In this document: piece after piece, positions 42,431 through 51,460 of the stretch
How the letters are laid out: every line of letters starts with the position of its first letter
How positions within the stretch are numbered: the first letter of the stretch is position 1
Assembly: GCA_028821515.1 (NCBI GenBank)
Contig: JAPPGA010000043.1
Span: 1-59,859, forward strand
DNA from: Gammaproteobacteria bacterium
GTDB lineage: Bacteria; Pseudomonadota; Gammaproteobacteria; Pseudomonadales; Azotimanducaceae
Direction of reading: 5' to 3'
Length of the DNA: 59,859 nucleotides
Translations under genes and position numbers: made by a program
Notes under the pieces: generated by a model
What the model saw: the letters and a program-made list of their open reading frames with translations, nothing else
Database searches by the model: none
What the model was told of the DNA's origin: nothing

Positions 42431-43651
42431 ATGGAGACGCAGGCTGACTCAGTGACCAAAGCCACGCCACCGCTTGCCGGCGTAAAGATCCTCGACTTCT
42501 CCCGCATCATCGCGGGTCCGCTCGCAACCCAACAGCTCGCCGACCTCGGGGCAACCATTATCAAGATCGAGAACCCCGCGACCGGCGACGATGTGCGCGG
42601 CCTCGACGAGAACGGGCAGCCGGCGCGCAGCCCCTTCTTCATGGGGTTCAACCGCAACAAGAAGAGCGTCGCCATCGATCTCAAGGACCCGGCCGGCCAG
42701 CAGATGGCGCTCGACCTCGCCCGCCAGTGCGATGTCCTGGTGCAGAACTTCCGGCCGGGGGTGATGGACCGGTTCGGACTCGATCACGAACGCGTTATGT
42801 CCATCTGTCCGAAACTCATCTACGTGTCGATATCGGCATACGGCGAGCACGGATCCATGAGTGACCGGCCCGGGTACGACCCCGTGCTGCAGGCGGAGTC
42901 CGGCATGATGGCCATGACCGGCGAACCCGATGGGCGACCGATGCGGACCGCGTTGTCACTCATCGACACCCTGACCGCGGGACACGCGACCAGTGCCGTG
43001 TGCGCGGCGTTGATTGCACGCGAAAAGACCGGCCGGGGCGACTACCTGGATCTCGCGCTGATGGACACCGCGATTGCCGCACTTGGCAACATGGGCATGG
43101 CGTGGCTCGGCATGGGCGTCGTGCCGGAGCGCGTGGGGAACAGGCACATCTATGCCACGCCGAACGGACTCTTCCGTACCGCGACGGACCCGATCTACAT
43201 GGCCATCGCCTCCAATCGGCTGTTTACGCGCTTTTGCGAGAACGTCATCGAGCGACCGGACCTGCCGCGTGACGAGCGGTTCGCCAGGCCTCCCGACCGG
43301 CTCAAGAACCGGGAACTGCTCTGGGAGATTCTCGAAGGCGAATTGATGAAACAGCCGGCGGAACACTGGATTCCACGCATGCGCGACCTGCCTGCCGGCC
43401 AGGTGCGCACCGTGGACAAGGCGCTGGCCTCGCCGGAGGTCGCCGAACGCGGCATGGTCCGGACACTGGAGGAAGCGGACGGGAACACCATCTCGCTGCT
43501 GGCGCCGCCTTTCCGCTACCAGAACACGCCCCTCGCGGAGCCGGAGTCGCCGCCGTACATCGGTGAGCACACCGACGAGGTTCTTGGAGAGTGGTTGGGT
43601 ATTGAAGATTCGAAGCTGGCGGACCTGCACGAACGTGGCGTGATCCGCTAG
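42431..43651 (+). CDS. CaiB/BaiF (family III) CoA transferase, locus B
   Basis: 406 residues from the ATG at 42431 with AAGGA before it. Opening GVKILDFSRIIAGPLATQQLADLGA, RNKKSVAIDLKDPAG, catalytic aspartate D150 in RPGYDPVLQAESGMM, and VRTVDKALASPEV near the end are typical of family III CoA transferases (formyl-CoA, carnitine, succinyl-CoA type). It is divergent from the UGSC gene across 189 bases. The acyl substrate cannot be told. Confidence 0.93.
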   Translation: METQADSVTKATPPLAGVKILDFSRIIAGPLATQQLADLGATIIKIENPATGDDVRGLDENGQPARSPFFMGFNRNKKSVAIDLKDPAGQQMALDLARQCDVLVQNFRPGVMDRFGLDHERVMSICPKLIYVSISAYGEHGSMSDRPGYDPVLQAESGMMAMTGEPDGRPMRTALSLIDTLTAGHATSAVCAALIAREKTGRGDYLDLALMDTAIAALGNMGMAWLGMGVVPERVGNRHIYATPNGLFRTATDPIYMAIASNRLFTRFCENVIERPDLPRDERFARPPDRLKNRELLWEILEGELMKQPAEHWIPRMRDLPAGQVRTVDKALASPEVAERGMVRTLEEADGNTISLLAPPFRYQNTPLAEPESPPYIGEHTDEVLGEWLGIEDSKLADLHERGVIR

Positions 43652-43773
43652 CGAACAGGCCATGTCATCCGGCCGCTGTCGTAACGGTTGTGGAAAACCG
43701 TTCAGCAATCACCCAATGTATGGCCTGAGACTGCGTCAACCAACTGGTGCGGTGAGTGGGCGAGCGGGAAGAA

Positions 43774-44529
43774 CTAAACCAGGACTGCCCCGACATCAGC
43801 TTCGAGGTGCGCGAGATTGGTCGTGCCCACGACAATGCTGGAGACGCCGGGCTGGTCTGCGACGTAAGGTAGTGTTTCCGGTCCGGCCCGTCCGCTGTCC
43901 ATTGGCTTCTTGATCAGAACGCCGCATCCGCGATCACCCGCCTCTCGGACCACTTCGCGCTGGCTGCGATCCCCGTAGCTCAGCGCTGTCATGATCACAT
44001 CGCATTGCGCGAGCGCGGCCATGCCACAGGCGACGGTCTTGTGAGAGAAGCCGACGGCGCGGATCGTTCCCGCCCGCTTCAACGTGTTCAGTGTGTCGAG
44101 AGCCTCGGCATCCGAGAGGATGGCCATGTCACGGCCGTCGGAGTGCACCAGCGCGATATCGAGATAGTCCGTGCGCAGGCGGCGCAGCGAAGTCTCTACG
44201 CTCTTTCGGATCGCCTGCGCGCTGAAGTCGTAGTGGGACTTGCCGTCCTCGTGGATCTCGCCGGCTTTGGTGCAGAGCACCCATCGCTGCCGATTGCCCG
44301 CCAGCAACGCACCCAGTCGTGCTTCGCTTTCGCCGTAGGCGGCCGCGGTGTCCAGCAGGTTGATGCCCAGGTCCCAGGCACCGTCGATCAATCGTCGTGC
44401 ATCGCTCAAGCTGGGCAATTCGAACGGGGCCATGTCGAGCCCGGTATTGCGGCCGAGCTTGACGGTGCCGAGACCGATGAGGGAGACCTCGATGCCGGTC
44501 GTACCCAATGGCCTGCGTGGCAGCGTCAT
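43774..44529 (-). CDS. Aldo/keto reductase
   Basis: 251-residue NAD(P)H-dependent oxidoreductase, shorter than usual (about 270-330) but with the whole barrel order. The tetrad is visible as D60 (LLDTAAAYGESE), Y65, K88 (VLCTKAGE) and H in DIALVHSDG. RPLGTTGIEVSLIGLG is the usual start of the YajO/YdjG group. It starts within the last codon of the FAD oxidoreductase gene (4-base overlap), so both enzymes are made from one message. Confidence 0.92.
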   Translation of the reverse strand: MTLPRRPLGTTGIEVSLIGLGTVKLGRNTGLDMAPFELPSLSDARRLIDGAWDLGINLLDTAAAYGESEARLGALLAGNRQRWVLCTKAGEIHEDGKSHYDFSAQAIRKSVETSLRRLRTDYLDIALVHSDGRDMAILSDAEALDTLNTLKRAGTIRAVGFSHKTVACGMAALAQCDVIMTALSYGDRSQREVVREAGDRGCGVLIKKPMDSGRAGPETLPYVADQPGVSSIVVGTTNLAHLEADVGAVLV

Positions 44530-45581
44530 GCGAGGGCACGCAGCACCCGATCACCGAGATCGGGCGCGAGGGTCAGCTTGCCGGGCCACGTGACAAGAAC
44601 GTTTTCGTGGCTTTCGACGAACGCCCCTTCAAGGCGCGGTCCGTCAGGTTCGGCGCGGTCTATCGACAACGTTTCGAAGGTCCGGTTCGACCAGTCGATC
44701 CATGGCAGTGCGCGTTGGAGTTCCATCCTGGCAGCTTCAACCTGCTCCGCGTCGTTGCGGTTTACACCGTCCGACGCGAGGGCGCCGCCCAGATAGTGAT
44801 ATTCCGGCAAGGTCGTGACGGTCAGCGCCGGTTCTGTGCGCAGGTCAGAAACGCAGTGGGCGAAGATCGGCTCCGGCTCCGTACTGCGGACCAGCACCTG
44901 CTTTAAGGGGCGTCTCTGCATTCGTGTTGGAGCACCCGCGGCGGCGGCGAGACTTTCGTTGCCCGCCCCGGCGGCGAGGATGAACCGATCCGCTTCGACG
45001 CGGATGTTCGCGTTCTCGAATGCCGCCACAGTTCTCTGCTCCATGACGAATCCCTCGGGTTGGATCGCCATGGGCAGAATCCGGTCCGTGAGCGGTGCCG
45101 CAAGCCTTCGCACCAGCCCGGCAACATCGATCACGAAGTCGTTCAGGCGATACATGGTGCCGGCTTGGCCCGCGAACGTGCCGGGATATTCAGCCGGCGC
45201 GAGCCTTGCGACACGGCCGCGCAGGAGTCTGCTGGCGAGAAATCCCGCGAGGCGCGCGCGGAGCTCATCGTGCGACCACAGGTAGTAGCAGTCGGAAGTC
45301 ACTCCGACGCCTTGCAGGTCAATCTCCCCCTTGCCTTCAAGGCAGGCCCGCCAACGATTCGGCATACCCGACACCGCATCGAAGGCACCAGTCGCAACCC
45401 CGCCGAGGGCATATTTGACGCCGCCGTGGATCAGCCCTTGGGAGGCCATTGTCTGCCTGCCGCCGACCTTGCCGGATTCGCAGACAGCCACATCGAGACC
45501 GCGGTTCACGAGGAGGTTGGCGAGCCAAAGACCGGCGATGCCCGCGCCGGCTATCGCGATGTCCGCCTTCACGGTGCGCAT
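44526..45581 (-). CDS. FAD-dependent oxidoreductase (DAO family)
   Basis: 351-residue flavoprotein of the D-amino-acid-oxidase superfamily. The Rossmann motif IAGAGIAGLWLANLL lies at about 10-24, followed by an ADP-binding acidic residue (VCESGKVGG), and a second FAD contact FILAAGAGNESLA. QGLIHGGVKYALGG corresponds to the catalytic-domain segment seen in glycerol-3-phosphate and glycine oxidases. The family oxidises C-N or C-O bonds; the substrate is unknown. It lies downstream of the Rieske oxygenase by 23 bases and overlaps the aldo/keto reductase. Confidence 0.87.
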   Translation of the reverse strand: MRTVKADIAIAGAGIAGLWLANLLVNRGLDVAVCESGKVGGRQTMASQGLIHGGVKYALGGVATGAFDAVSGMPNRWRACLEGKGEIDLQGVGVTSDCYYLWSHDELRARLAGFLASRLLRGRVARLAPAEYPGTFAGQAGTMYRLNDFVIDVAGLVRRLAAPLTDRILPMAIQPEGFVMEQRTVAAFENANIRVEADRFILAAGAGNESLAAAAGAPTRMQRRPLKQVLVRSTEPEPIFAHCVSDLRTEPALTVTTLPEYHYLGGALASDGVNRNDAEQVEAARMELQRALPWIDWSNRTFETLSIDRAEPDGPRLEGAFVESHENVLVTWPGKLTLAPDLGDRVLRALA

Positions 45582-45604
45582 GGGCGGCTATCCCGACGCG
45601 CGGA

Positions 45605-46795
45605 TCACGCGGGCTCGAGGGGCAATGGCGGGCGGTTGAGACCGCGCCGGTGGGCGTTGTGATAGTGGTGCAGCCCCGGCTCGTTGCGGCCGAAGAGGAT
45701 GTGAGTCTGCACGCCGGAGGCGGCGTTCGCCTGAACCGAGGCCGCCACCCAATAGTCTTCGTTTTCGACCACATGGTTGAAGGCGATGAAGCGCTCCGCG
45801 TAACCGTCCGGATTCTCTTCGTAGTACTCCCGGACTTCCGGCGCGACGTAGAAGCTGTGCGCGGTCCGGGATTTCCCGGGGTCGTCGCCATCGGGGAACA
45901 TGCGCAGCACGTCCACGGCGGACGGGTCGACCAGCAGGATGACGTTGGGATAAATGAAGTAGACGCTCAGCGTCATCCGCCGGAAGGGCCATTCATCCGA
46001 CTCAATCACCTCGTCGAGGATTTCCATGAATCGGCGTCGCGCGAACACCATGCGGTAGTTCAGACCGAACACGTCGTGGGTTTGCAGGTTGCCGTGAAAT
46101 TCGGACGTGAGCGAGTTCCGGTGCAAAACGTCGAAGTGATAGTTCTCACCGAACGTGTCGATGGCGAGTTTCCAGTTAATGTCCGCGCGGATCAGTTGTG
46201 ACGCCCCGTAGGGGTGTTGAGGCAGGTCCCATTGCTCCATGTCGTCCGCGAGCCCGCCAAGTTGGCGGGCGACGTCGATGTCCCCGCCCGGGGTCGGTTT
46301 GACCCAAAGCATTCCTGCGAATTCCGCGCACGGGAGTTCGACGAGTCCACGACTGGCCTTGTCGACCGTGCCAAAGGACGACTCGCGGTTTACTGCGATG
46401 AGTTGGCCGGTATTGCCGTATGTCCACGCGTGATAGGGGCAGGAAAACCGGACCCCGTCCCCCCGGCCGTCGGCGACCACCTGCATGCCCCGATGGCGGC
46501 AGACGTTCGCGAAGGCTCGAAACTCGCCGTCCTCCGCGCGCGTCATGAGGATGGGCAGGCCCGTCTCGCTATCCGCCCAGTAGCTGCCACGCCCGGGCAG
46601 GTCCGATGACAGGCCCATGAAAAGCGGCGTTTCCCGAAAAAAGACCTGCTGTTCCTGCGCCAGCAGGTCGGGGCAGGTGAAGTCGGCGACGGGACTCCGG
46701 ACGATACCGCCGGCGTCTACGGTCTCACCGGTCTCGATGCCGTGCTTGAGGAAGCGAAGCAGCCGCTGTTGTTCCTGGTTGGGCATGACGTCCAC
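45605..46795 (-). CDS. Rieske non-heme iron oxygenase alpha subunit, locus 1
   Basis: 396 residues from a GTG at 46795 (an ATG at 46786 is possible). The Rieske cluster motif is C99-R-H101-RG and C119-P-Y-H122 with the usual spacing. The catalytic iron histidines are H220 and H225 in GENYHFDVLH. The size fits the alpha subunit of aromatic ring-hydroxylating or related amine/carnitine oxygenases. It heads the minus-strand group Rieske, FAD enzyme, aldo/keto reductase, which looks like a short oxidative pathway. No separate ferredoxin or reductase gene is nearby, so electron partners must come from elsewhere. Confidence 0.93.
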   Translation of the reverse strand: MDVMPNQEQQRLLRFLKHGIETGETVDAGGIVRSPVADFTCPDLLAQEQQVFFRETPLFMGLSSDLPGRGSYWADSETGLPILMTRAEDGEFRAFANVCRHRGMQVVADGRGDGVRFSCPYHAWTYGNTGQLIAVNRESSFGTVDKASRGLVELPCAEFAGMLWVKPTPGGDIDVARQLGGLADDMEQWDLPQHPYGASQLIRADINWKLAIDTFGENYHFDVLHRNSLTSEFHGNLQTHDVFGLNYRMVFARRRFMEILDEVIESDEWPFRRMTLSVYFIYPNVILLVDPSAVDVLRMFPDGDDPGKSRTAHSFYVAPEVREYYEENPDGYAERFIAFNHVVENEDYWVAASVQANAASGVQTHILFGRNEPGLHHYHNAHRRGLNRPPLPLEPA

Positions 46796-46889
46796 GGTCC
46801 GCCTTGACTGCCGCTATCTACCATGCCACTAATTTTCCAACAACCTTTCGGGAGAACGGGGCGCTGCGTCCGGGCGCCGGCGCTGGCCT

Positions 46890-48098
46890 ATGGACAGATA
46901 TCCCTTTTCTGGCCTCAAGGTCCTGGATGTGGCCACGGTCATTGCTGGCCCCGCGGCGGCGGTGATGCTGGCCGACTTCGGCGCCGATGTCATCAAGGTC
47001 GAGAAGCCGGTGTCCGGCGACATCATGCGGCAGGTCGGACGCACCACCACCATGCCTGGGGCCGACTCGGATTACATGTGGAACCTGGAGGGGCGCAACA
47101 AGCGCGGCATCGTCCTCGACCTGAAGCAGGCGGAGGGCATGGCAGTGCTGCGCAAGCTCATCGCCGGCTGCGATGTCTACATCACCAACATGGCCTTCAG
47201 ATCGCGCGAATCCCTGGGGTTGACGTACGAGGACCTGCGTCCGCTCAACCCGAGGATGATCTACGCGTCGTTGTCGGCCTACGGCGAGAAGGGCCGGGAA
47301 CGGGAGGGTCTGGGCTACGACATGGTCGCCTATTGGGCGCGCAGCGGCCTGATGGATCTCATGCACCAGCACGGCGAGCAGCCGACGGAGGGCTTGCCGG
47401 GCATGGGCGATCACCCCACGGGCATCGCGCTGTACGCGAGCATCGTCACCGCGCTCCTGCACCGCGAGCGCACGGGTGTTGGCGGCATGGTGCACACTTC
47501 GCTGCTCGCCAACGGTTTGTGGTCGGTCTCCGCGATCCCGCAGGGCATCATGTCGGGAGCGGACATCGGTGAGTACCGCGAGAAAAGGCGTGCGCCGCGC
47601 GCGCTGGGGCGCGTGTACCAATGCGCGGACGGGCGCTGGCTGCAGTTCAACATGGTCCGCACCGAAGAACTGCTGTTCCTCATGTTTGACGCCATGGACG
47701 CCTCGCACGTGCTCTTCGACGAGCGCTTCGCCACCGACCAGGCGAGGACCGAGAACAGGGAGGCGTTCATCGACCTGATCGCGGGGATCATCGAACAGCG
47801 TGACTCGGACGAGTGGATGGCGCGGTTCGAGGAGGCCCAAGTGCCGGCCAAAAGGGTGGGTATCGTCGAGGAGCACGCCGACGATCCCCAGTTGTGGGAC
47901 AACGGCATGATCGTCCCGGCGGAGGACGACGGGTTCGAAGTGCCGTCGGTGGTGAGACCCCCGATCAACATCGCAGACGTTCCCAAGGTGGAGCCGAAGC
48001 ACCCGCCGAAACTCGGCGAGCACTCGGAGGAAATTCTGCGGGAACTCGGCTACGACGCGGCGTCGATCGACGCCATGCGGGAACGCGGCGTGATCTGA
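46890..48098 (+). CDS. CaiB/BaiF (family III) CoA transferase, locus C
   Basis: 402 residues. FSGLKVLDVATVIAGPAAAVMLADFGADVIKVEKP begins as in the family; NKRGIVLDLKQAEG and the catalytic aspartate D144 (GLGYDMVAYWARSG) follow, and the C-terminus is DAMRERGVI. It is divergent from the Rieske gene by 94 bases and followed after 21 bases by a sulfatase, suggesting a two-gene unit. Substrate unknown; it is the third enzyme of this family in the window and is clearly not a recent duplicate of the others. Confidence 0.93.
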   Translation: MDRYPFSGLKVLDVATVIAGPAAAVMLADFGADVIKVEKPVSGDIMRQVGRTTTMPGADSDYMWNLEGRNKRGIVLDLKQAEGMAVLRKLIAGCDVYITNMAFRSRESLGLTYEDLRPLNPRMIYASLSAYGEKGREREGLGYDMVAYWARSGLMDLMHQHGEQPTEGLPGMGDHPTGIALYASIVTALLHRERTGVGGMVHTSLLANGLWSVSAIPQGIMSGADIGEYREKRRAPRALGRVYQCADGRWLQFNMVRTEELLFLMFDAMDASHVLFDERFATDQARTENREAFIDLIAGIIEQRDSDEWMARFEEAQVPAKRVGIVEEHADDPQLWDNGMIVPAEDDGFEVPSVVRPPINIADVPKVEPKHPPKLGEHSEEILRELGYDAASIDAMRERGVI

Positions 48099-48119
48099 CC
48101 GGTTGCGACGAGGGAACCC

Positions 48120-49502
48120 ATGACCCAACCCAACATCCTGTTCTTCATGACCGATCAGCAGCGCGCCGACGCCATGGGCTGCAGCGGCGGCTGGCTCAAG
48201 ACACCGAACCTCGATCGCATCGCCGGCGAGGGTGTGCGTTTCAGTCGGTGCGTCACTACCACGCCGATCTGCGTTCCCGCCCGGGTGACGCTCGCAACGG
48301 GCCGGTATCCGCACAATAACGCGGTCTGGAACAACCTCCGGTACACCCTGCCTGAAGACGCCTCGACGTGGATGCGGGTGATCCGCGATCTCGGATACCG
48401 GACGAGCCTGTTCGGCAAGACCCATCTGCATCCTCACGGGGACGTCGATCTGCGTGAGCGCGAATACCTGCTGCACGCCTACGGCCTCGACGATGTGAAC
48501 GAGATCGGCGGGCCCCGGGCGAGCGCCAGGATAGGCAGCCACATGACCGCAATGTGGGAGGAGAAGGGTGTGTGGGAAGCCTATCGCGCAGACTTCCAGG
48601 AGCGTTTCGACAACAAGCCGCACGTGGTTCGGCCGTCCGTGCTGCCGCTGGAACTCTACTACGACGTCTATGTCGGCCAGTGCGCAAAGCGCTACCTCGA
48701 GGAATACGACCGCGAGGAGCCCTGGTTCTGCTGGGTGAGTTTCGGCGGTCCCCACGAACCCTGGGACACGCCGGAACCGTACGCCAGCATGTACGAACCG
48801 GACGCGATGCCGGAGCCGATCCCGCGCGCACCGGACGATCACGACCGTCCCCGCGGCTGGCTCGACGAGTTCATGGAGCATCGCTCGCCGAAACTCGATC
48901 CGGGCGACGAAGCGGCGATGCGAGCCAACTACGCCGGCAACGTGACGCTCATCGATCACCAGATCGGGGAAGTCCTGGAGGTGGTGGAAAAGCGCGGTGA
49001 ACTGGATCGTACCGTGATCGCGTTCACTTCGGACCACGGAGAAATGAACGGCGACTGGGGCCTGATCTACAAGCAGAACTTCCTGGGCGGCGCCGTCAGC
49101 GTGCCGCTGATCGTGCGCACCCCGGAAATGGCGTCAAGCGGTGGACGCGTGAACGACTCACCGGCGGAGAACTGCGACGTGGGTCCAACACTGGTGGAAC
49201 TTGCCGGCGGGGAAATGGAGTATCAGCAGTTCGCGAAGTCACTGGTCCCCGCCATGAACGGGTCGACCGCCCCGTATCGTGAAGACGCGATCTCGGAGAT
49301 CCAAGGGGAGATCATGCTGGCCAATGCGGAGTGGAAGGCCGCCATCAATAAGGAGGGACGCGTCTACCTGCTGTTCGACCTGGAGAACGATCCAGACGAG
49401 ACGCGCAATCTCGCGGGACTGGACGACTACCGCGACGTGGAGGACGGCCTACGGCTGCGGATGCTGGAGCGCATCGCCCAGAGCCAGCTCAACCTGCCCT
49501 GA
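48120..49502 (+). CDS. Sulfatase
   Basis: 460-residue type I sulfatase of the alkaline-phosphatase superfamily, hydrolysing sulfate esters. The formylglycine motif is C51-V-P-A-R55 (with TLATGRYP following), so it needs an FGE-type or anaerobic maturase. Metal and active-site blocks are FFMTDQQRADAMG near the start, LFGKTHLHP, and FTSDHGEMNGDWGL. No signal peptide is seen, suggesting a cytoplasmic enzyme acting on imported sulfate esters. It shares an operon with the CoA transferase (21-base gap). Confidence 0.94.
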   Translation: MTQPNILFFMTDQQRADAMGCSGGWLKTPNLDRIAGEGVRFSRCVTTTPICVPARVTLATGRYPHNNAVWNNLRYTLPEDASTWMRVIRDLGYRTSLFGKTHLHPHGDVDLREREYLLHAYGLDDVNEIGGPRASARIGSHMTAMWEEKGVWEAYRADFQERFDNKPHVVRPSVLPLELYYDVYVGQCAKRYLEEYDREEPWFCWVSFGGPHEPWDTPEPYASMYEPDAMPEPIPRAPDDHDRPRGWLDEFMEHRSPKLDPGDEAAMRANYAGNVTLIDHQIGEVLEVVEKRGELDRTVIAFTSDHGEMNGDWGLIYKQNFLGGAVSVPLIVRTPEMASSGGRVNDSPAENCDVGPTLVELAGGEMEYQQFAKSLVPAMNGSTAPYREDAISEIQGEIMLANAEWKAAINKEGRVYLLFDLENDPDETRNLAGLDDYRDVEDGLRLRMLERIAQSQLNLP

Positions 49503-49569
49503 CGGACCTGCAAACCACGTTGGTTCGTATTGATGCTGGATACGTTAGTCGCAGTTGACGGGCGAGCGT

Positions 49570-49950
49570 CTACACGACGAGGAGGTCGAGCGCTTTTGTC
49601 AACCCTACAATCGCCGCAGCGGCCACGCCGACGTATCTGAGACACTTGGTGGTCAGTTTCTCAAGCTCGGCTTCCAGACGTAGTTCGATTGTCTCGACCG
49701 CTTGCTTGAGTTCCTCCTTTGTGGCGAGGTTTGCGATCGTGTCTCTCAGTTCCTTCTTGGTGGCGAGGTTGGTGATCGCATCCCTTAGTTCTTCCCTGGT
49801 CGCGAGCTTCTCGATGTCGGTCTTGGTGGCGACGTTCTCGTTGACAGCTCCATGGATCTGATCGACGACGGCTTCGGCCTGGGCGTCGTCGAAACCCGCG
49901 CTGCACAGCTCCTTGACGGCTTTGTGTGTATCGAAAGCGGGCATTGCCAT
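49570..49950 (-). CDS. DUF1640/CCDC90-like coiled-coil membrane protein
   Basis: 126 residues from an ATG at 49950, with AGGA just upstream; an ATG at 49944 is equally good. The family opening MPAFDTHKAVKELCSAGFDDAQAEAVVDQI is followed by tandem heptad-like repeats of about 14 residues (KLATREELRDAI, NLATKKELRDTI, NLATKEELKQAV), then a C-terminal hydrophobic end (YVGVAAAAIVGLTKALDLLVV) that should be a membrane anchor. Such proteins are small, common in proteobacteria and of unknown role. A second small C-tail-anchored protein follows upstream on the same strand. Confidence 0.8.
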   Translation of the reverse strand: MAMPAFDTHKAVKELCSAGFDDAQAEAVVDQIHGAVNENVATKTDIEKLATREELRDAITNLATKKELRDTIANLATKEELKQAVETIELRLEAELEKLTTKCLRYVGVAAAAIVGLTKALDLLVV

Positions 49951-50154
49951 TGTTCCTGCCGAAGTGGCCATTCGAGCGTTGATCTCGACGGGGATTCTAA
50001 GAAATCCCCACGCTTGCGTCATGCGGCGAAAACCCTCGAAACACGTGAGCCTCGGGCGACGTACCGATGCGGAGATTAGACATCATCGCGTAGGGGCAGG
50101 AGTGATGTCCCGGTTAAGTCGAGAGCAATTGCCCGAAGGAGACGTCCAGCGCCC

Positions 50155-50361
50155 TTATAGCAGCTTTAGTAAGACAACGACCAACACGGCCGCCATGCAA
50201 GAGTCCCTGATGCATTGGTTGGTGAACCTTTCCAGACCGATGGCGATGCTCGTTTCGAGTCTCTCGAATGCTTGGTCGACACTGTCTCCGGTTTCGAGTG
50301 TCTCGGATGCGTCTGGGGATTCTGCACCGGCCACCGAGGCGTCAATTTCTGTCCTTGTCAT
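50155..50361 (-). CDS. Small C-terminally membrane-anchored protein
   Basis: 68 residues from the ATG at 50361, preceded by AGGTGAG. The N-terminal half is acidic and hydrophilic (EIDASVAGAESPDASETLET); the C-terminus CMAAVLVVVLLKLL is hydrophobic and likely a membrane anchor. FERLETSIAIGLERFTN could be a short coiled coil. It resembles in layout the DUF1640-like protein 205 bases downstream and may be a degraded paralogue or an unrelated small protein. No family recognised. Confidence 0.5.
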   Translation of the reverse strand: MTRTEIDASVAGAESPDASETLETGDSVDQAFERLETSIAIGLERFTNQCIRDSCMAAVLVVVLLKLL

Positions 50362-50388
50362 CAATTCTCACCTGCTCCGCAGGCGACC

Positions 50389-51330
50389 TCAGCCGCACGC
50401 CTGGATCAGCGCCCTGATGTACCCGAATATGAAGGCTTCCTCGACCTGCCCGCGTCCGCGGCCGGGAACATGGTCGGGCACGACGATACCGTCGAAGCCC
50501 ACCTCCGCCAGCGCCCGTACGATCGCCGGTAGATCGAGATAGCCGTTGTCGGGAAACGTCTCGTGAAACCGTGGCAGCGGCCCCGAGGTGTTGCGAAGGT
50601 GGACCTGGTGGATGTGGCCGGTGGGGCCGAATTCGCGGATGGCCGCGATGATGTCCTCACCCTCGCCGGTGGGCCCCGGCATTTCGGACCAAGTGCCGAC
50701 GCAGAACAGGATGCCCGCGTAGTTATCGCCGCCGGTGCGCTTGATGGAGTCGCGATAAGCGTCCGTGCTGCGGAAGATGCGCGCCACACCCTGGTGGGTC
50801 AGGGGCGGGTCGTTCGGATGCAACTGCAGCTTTACGCCTGCCTCCCTTGCGACTGGCAGCACGCGCTCCATGAAGTAATCGAAGTTGGCCCACATCGTGT
50901 CGTCGTCGTACTGCGTGTCGTAGGCGTCGGGCAGCGCCAGCGCCTCGCTGGCGACGAGTTCGCGGGTTCTCACGCCGCGGGTCGTGGTCATGCCCGACAT
51001 GTAGGCGCCGCCGGTGTGCCAGGCGTAGGTGGTGTACTGAATGCCGAGACGGCCGAGGTCGGCCAGGAATTCGTTGAAGCGGTCGATCGTCGCGTCGCGG
51101 CCGGGCAGCCCCAGGGTGAACTCTTTCGACGAGTAGAGATCGTCCAGCATGATCTCGTGCAGTTCGAATCCCGCGTCCGTCACCTTGTCCCGGATGTCCC
51201 TCAGCGTCTCGTACGTCGCGTCACTGGTCGGAAGACGCGCCTCCATGGTTTCCACGCCCATCTTGCGCAGGTAGGCGAAGTGGTCGTCGTTGAGGTCTTG
51301 GGGCCGCTGGTGACTAATGCCGAGTTTCAT
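50389..51330 (-). CDS. Mannonate-dehydratase-like TIM-barrel protein
   Basis: 313-residue TIM barrel of the xylose-isomerase-like / UxuA superfamily. MKLGISHQRPQDL begins as in the family, and metal-binding-type residues occur in KLQLHPNDPPLTHQG, GILFCVGTWSEM and GHIHQVHLRNTSG, with HETFPDNGYLDL near the end. Members dehydrate D-mannonate or isomerise related sugar acids; the shorter length and absence of uxu neighbours make the exact substrate uncertain. It stands alone on the minus strand, divergent from the VOC gene. Confidence 0.82.
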   Translation of the reverse strand: MKLGISHQRPQDLNDDHFAYLRKMGVETMEARLPTSDATYETLRDIRDKVTDAGFELHEIMLDDLYSSKEFTLGLPGRDATIDRFNEFLADLGRLGIQYTTYAWHTGGAYMSGMTTTRGVRTRELVASEALALPDAYDTQYDDDTMWANFDYFMERVLPVAREAGVKLQLHPNDPPLTHQGVARIFRSTDAYRDSIKRTGGDNYAGILFCVGTWSEMPGPTGEGEDIIAAIREFGPTGHIHQVHLRNTSGPLPRFHETFPDNGYLDLPAIVRALAEVGFDGIVVPDHVPGRGRGQVEEAFIFGYIRALIQACG

Positions 51331-51460
51331 TTAGGCATGCCTCGTTTGTTGCGTTGGATTGCGATTCAAGTATCCCGAATTACGGAAACCGTTGCACACG
51401 ACTATCTTTCGGCCGATCAACCGTTATGCTCTCCATCGGTATTTCATGAAGGAGTCCGGG

